Below, piece after piece: positions 53,698-55,312 of a stretch of DNA of 55,312 nucleotides. This stretch comes from Rhizobiaceae bacterium (GTDB lineage: Bacteria; Pseudomonadota; Alphaproteobacteria; Rhizobiales; Rhizobiaceae), in NCBI GenBank assembly GCA_019635695.1, contig JAHBYZ010000019.1, positions 1-55,312 of the forward strand, written 5' to 3'. Positions within the stretch are counted from its first letter, which is position 1, and every line of letters begins with the position of its first letter. The notes beneath the pieces are model-generated. The model was not told the origin of the DNA. It searched no databases and saw only the letters and a program-made list of their open reading frames with translations. A program made the translations under genes and the position numbers.

Positions 53698-54995
53698 ACC
53701 TCGCCTCGCCGTTCTCGGTTTCGCTCGTCGCCATCACGGCGCTCGCCTTTCTCGGGCTGCCGATCGGCCATGCCATGATCGCGGGCTCGATCCTCTATCT
53801 GTTCATGGCCGGGCTCGACATGGGAACGGCCGCCGAGCAGTTCCTGAACGGCATGTATACCAACTACATCATCCTCGCCGTGCCGCTGTTCATCCTCGCG
53901 GCGGAGTTGATGAACATCGGCTCCATGACGGAACGGCTGCTGCGCTTCTGCGACGCGTTCGTGGGCCGTTTCCGCGGCGGGCTGGCGCAGGTCAATATTC
54001 TGCAATCGATCATCTTCGCGGGCATGTCGGGCTCGGCCATCGCCGATGCCGCCGGCACCGGCAAGATGATGCAGAACATGATGACGGCGGACAACAAGTA
54101 CCCGGCGAGCTACGCCGCGGCGCTTACCGCCGCGACCGCGGTGATCGGCCCGATCATCCCGCCGTCGATCCCCATGGTGCTCTACGCGCTCGTGTCGGAT
54201 GCCTCGATCGGATACCTGTTCCTCGGCGGCATGGTGCCCGGCCTCATTATGGCGCTGGCGCAGATGGTCATCGTCGCGGTGGATGCGCGGCGGAAGAACT
54301 TCCCCGTGGAAGCGCCGGTGCCGCTGCGCGAGCTGCCCGGCATCACATGGCGCGCCTTTCCGACGCTGATGATGCCGGTGGTGCTGCTGGGCGGCATCTA
54401 TTCCGGCGCGACCACGCCTACCGAGGCGGCGGCGATTGCGGCCGCCTACGCGCTGGTCATCTCGGTTGTGCTGTACCGTTCTGTCAGTATGCGCGATTTC
54501 TACACATCAGTGCTGGCCAGCGCCCGCACCACGGCTTCGATCGGTATGCTGATCGCCGGCGCGCTGGTGTTCAACTATGTGGTGACCGTCGAGAACATCC
54601 CGCGCACGCTGGCCGCGATCCTGACCGGCTGGGAACTGACCCCGGTCGGCTTCCTTATTCTCGTCAACGTCATCCTTCTGATCCTCGGCTGCGTGCTGGA
54701 AGGCACGACGATCCTGCTTGTCATCATCCCGGTCTTCATCCCGACCGCGCAGGCGCTGGGTATCGACATGGTGCATTTCGGCGTGGTCGTCGTGGTCAAC
54801 ATCATGCTCGGCCTCATAACCCCGCCATACGGACTGCTGCTGTTCATTATGACGCGGATCGCCGAGGTGCCGCTGCGCGACATCGTGCGCGACGTGCTGC
54901 CGTTCCTGTTTGCGATGATCGGCGCGCTGGCATTCATCACTTTCGTGCCGGAAACGGTGCTGTGGCTGCCGCGCCTGCTCGGCTATCAGGGATAA
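53694..54995 (+). CDS. TRAP transporter large permease DctM
   Basis: This is the 433-residue large TRAP permease subunit that carries out sodium-coupled import. The ATG at 53694 overlaps the dctQ stop, and the longer in-frame extension lies inside dctQ. About 11-12 membrane helices are visible, with conserved stretches AGMSGSAIADAAGTG, ATAVIGPIIPPSIPMVLY, GGIYSGATTPTEAAAIAA and LGLITPPYGLLLF. All are diagnostic for DctM. The length matches the family. Confidence 0.95.
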   Translation: MNLASPFSVSLVAITALAFLGLPIGHAMIAGSILYLFMAGLDMGTAAEQFLNGMYTNYIILAVPLFILAAELMNIGSMTERLLRFCDAFVGRFRGGLAQVNILQSIIFAGMSGSAIADAAGTGKMMQNMMTADNKYPASYAAALTAATAVIGPIIPPSIPMVLYALVSDASIGYLFLGGMVPGLIMALAQMVIVAVDARRKNFPVEAPVPLRELPGITWRAFPTLMMPVVLLGGIYSGATTPTEAAAIAAAYALVISVVLYRSVSMRDFYTSVLASARTTASIGMLIAGALVFNYVVTVENIPRTLAAILTGWELTPVGFLILVNVILLILGCVLEGTTILLVIIPVFIPTAQALGIDMVHFGVVVVVNIMLGLITPPYGLLLFIMTRIAEVPLRDIVRDVLPFLFAMIGALAFITFVPETVLWLPRLLGYQG

Positions 54996-55002
54996 TATCG
55001 CG

Positions 55003-55312
55003 ATGACCAGGCCGATCTACGTGCTGAACGGGCCGAACCTGAACCGGCTGGGCCGACGCGAGCCGGAGATTTACGGCAGCACCACGCTGGCCGAGATCGA
55101 GGTCTGGTGCCGCGAGGCAGCCGGTGACCGGCCCGTGGAGTTCCGCCAGACCAATGCCGAGCACCAGCTGGTCGACTGGATCCACGAGGCGATCGACCAC
55201 GGAGACGGCATCCTCATCAATCCCGCGGGGCTCTCCTTCCGCTCCATTCCGGTGCTCGATGCGCTCAAGATGTTCCCCGGGCCGATCATCGAGTTCCACA
55301 TCTCGAACATCC
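55003..55312 (+). CDS. Type II 3-dehydroquinase, 3' truncated by window
   Basis: This is a partial open frame of 103 codons from the ATG at 55003, continuing past the window end. It matches type II dehydroquinase. NGPNLNRLG (residues 9-17) is followed by Arg19, Glu20 and Tyr24 (EIYG) of the active site. Asn73 in INPAG and His99 in EFHISN are also present. The usual THTS stretch is SFRS (78-81), and QSNxEG is QTNAEH, so it is a divergent paralogue. As the last gene of the quinate/shikimate operon it could dehydrate a dehydroquinate-like intermediate. The C-terminal third and any further genes are not visible. Confidence 0.85.
   Translation, partial: MTRPIYVLNGPNLNRLGRREPEIYGSTTLAEIEVWCREAAGDRPVEFRQTNAEHQLVDWIHEAIDHGDGILINPAGLSFRSIPVLDALKMFPGPIIEFHISNI

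Overview
The window looks like chromosomal DNA from a high-GC alphaproteobacterium of the order Rhizobiales (Mesorhizobium/Aminobacter/Brucella-like). The evidence is a rhizobial-type flagellar regulon: MotC and MotE, FlbT and FlaF, an FtcR/Rem-type regulator, a VisN/VisR pair, short FlgD and FliM, and a DUF1217 protein. No rRNA, tRNA, CRISPR array, insertion sequence or prophage was recognised.

Region 1 (1-32.7 kb) is the flagellar locus. Minus-strand blocks, read in transcription order, are: (a) DUF1217-flgF-fliI-TM protein-flgB-flgC-fliE-flgG-flgA-flgI-motE-flgH-fliL-fliP, a tight 14-gene run of about 10 kb; (b) two tandem flagellins, each with its own hairpin terminator; (c) fliF-fliH-like-motB-motC-fliK-lytic transglycosylase, with overlapping genes; (d) ftcR; (e) flgE-flgK-flgL-flaF-flbT-flgD-fliQ. 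The plus-strand block is motA-fliM-fliN-fliG-flhB plus a small conserved hypothetical. It converges with visR and visN on the minus strand. Together these encode the rod, hook, rings, stator, switch, most of the export gate and the filament. flhA, fliR and all chemotaxis genes are absent from the window.

Region 2 (32.9-38.7 kb) is metabolic and accessory. It holds a copper-type P1B ATPase with two YHS domains, a membrane-anchored PQQ-dependent sugar-dehydrogenase-like protein, and an otnI-denD pair for tetronate/erythronate sugar acids.

Region 3 (38.9-46.2 kb) is a two-gene, translationally coupled operon. It encodes a 1275-residue secreted multidomain protein (Ig/cadherin-like, DUF11 and SdrD-B modules) followed by an 1151-residue outer-membrane beta-barrel protein. 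This is the best candidate in the window for an undescribed surface system.

Region 4 (46.2-55.3 kb) is carboxylic-acid catabolism. One plus-strand module is PrpF-like isomerase, citryl-CoA-lyase-like protein and class III CoA transferase. Next come a DMT permease and a TetR regulator on the minus strand. Divergent from TetR is a plus-strand operon of NAD-type quinate/shikimate dehydrogenase, TRAP transporter DctP-DctQ-DctM and a divergent type II dehydroquinase, which is cut by the window end. The inferred theme is uptake and breakdown of quinate/shikimate-like or tricarboxylic acids under TetR control.

Non-coding signals noted include a GATTGC(GC)AATC-type palindrome recurring in three flagellar intergenic regions, a strong intercistronic dctP/dctQ hairpin, and several dyads in divergent promoter regions. 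All functions are inferred from sequence reading only; no database search was run.
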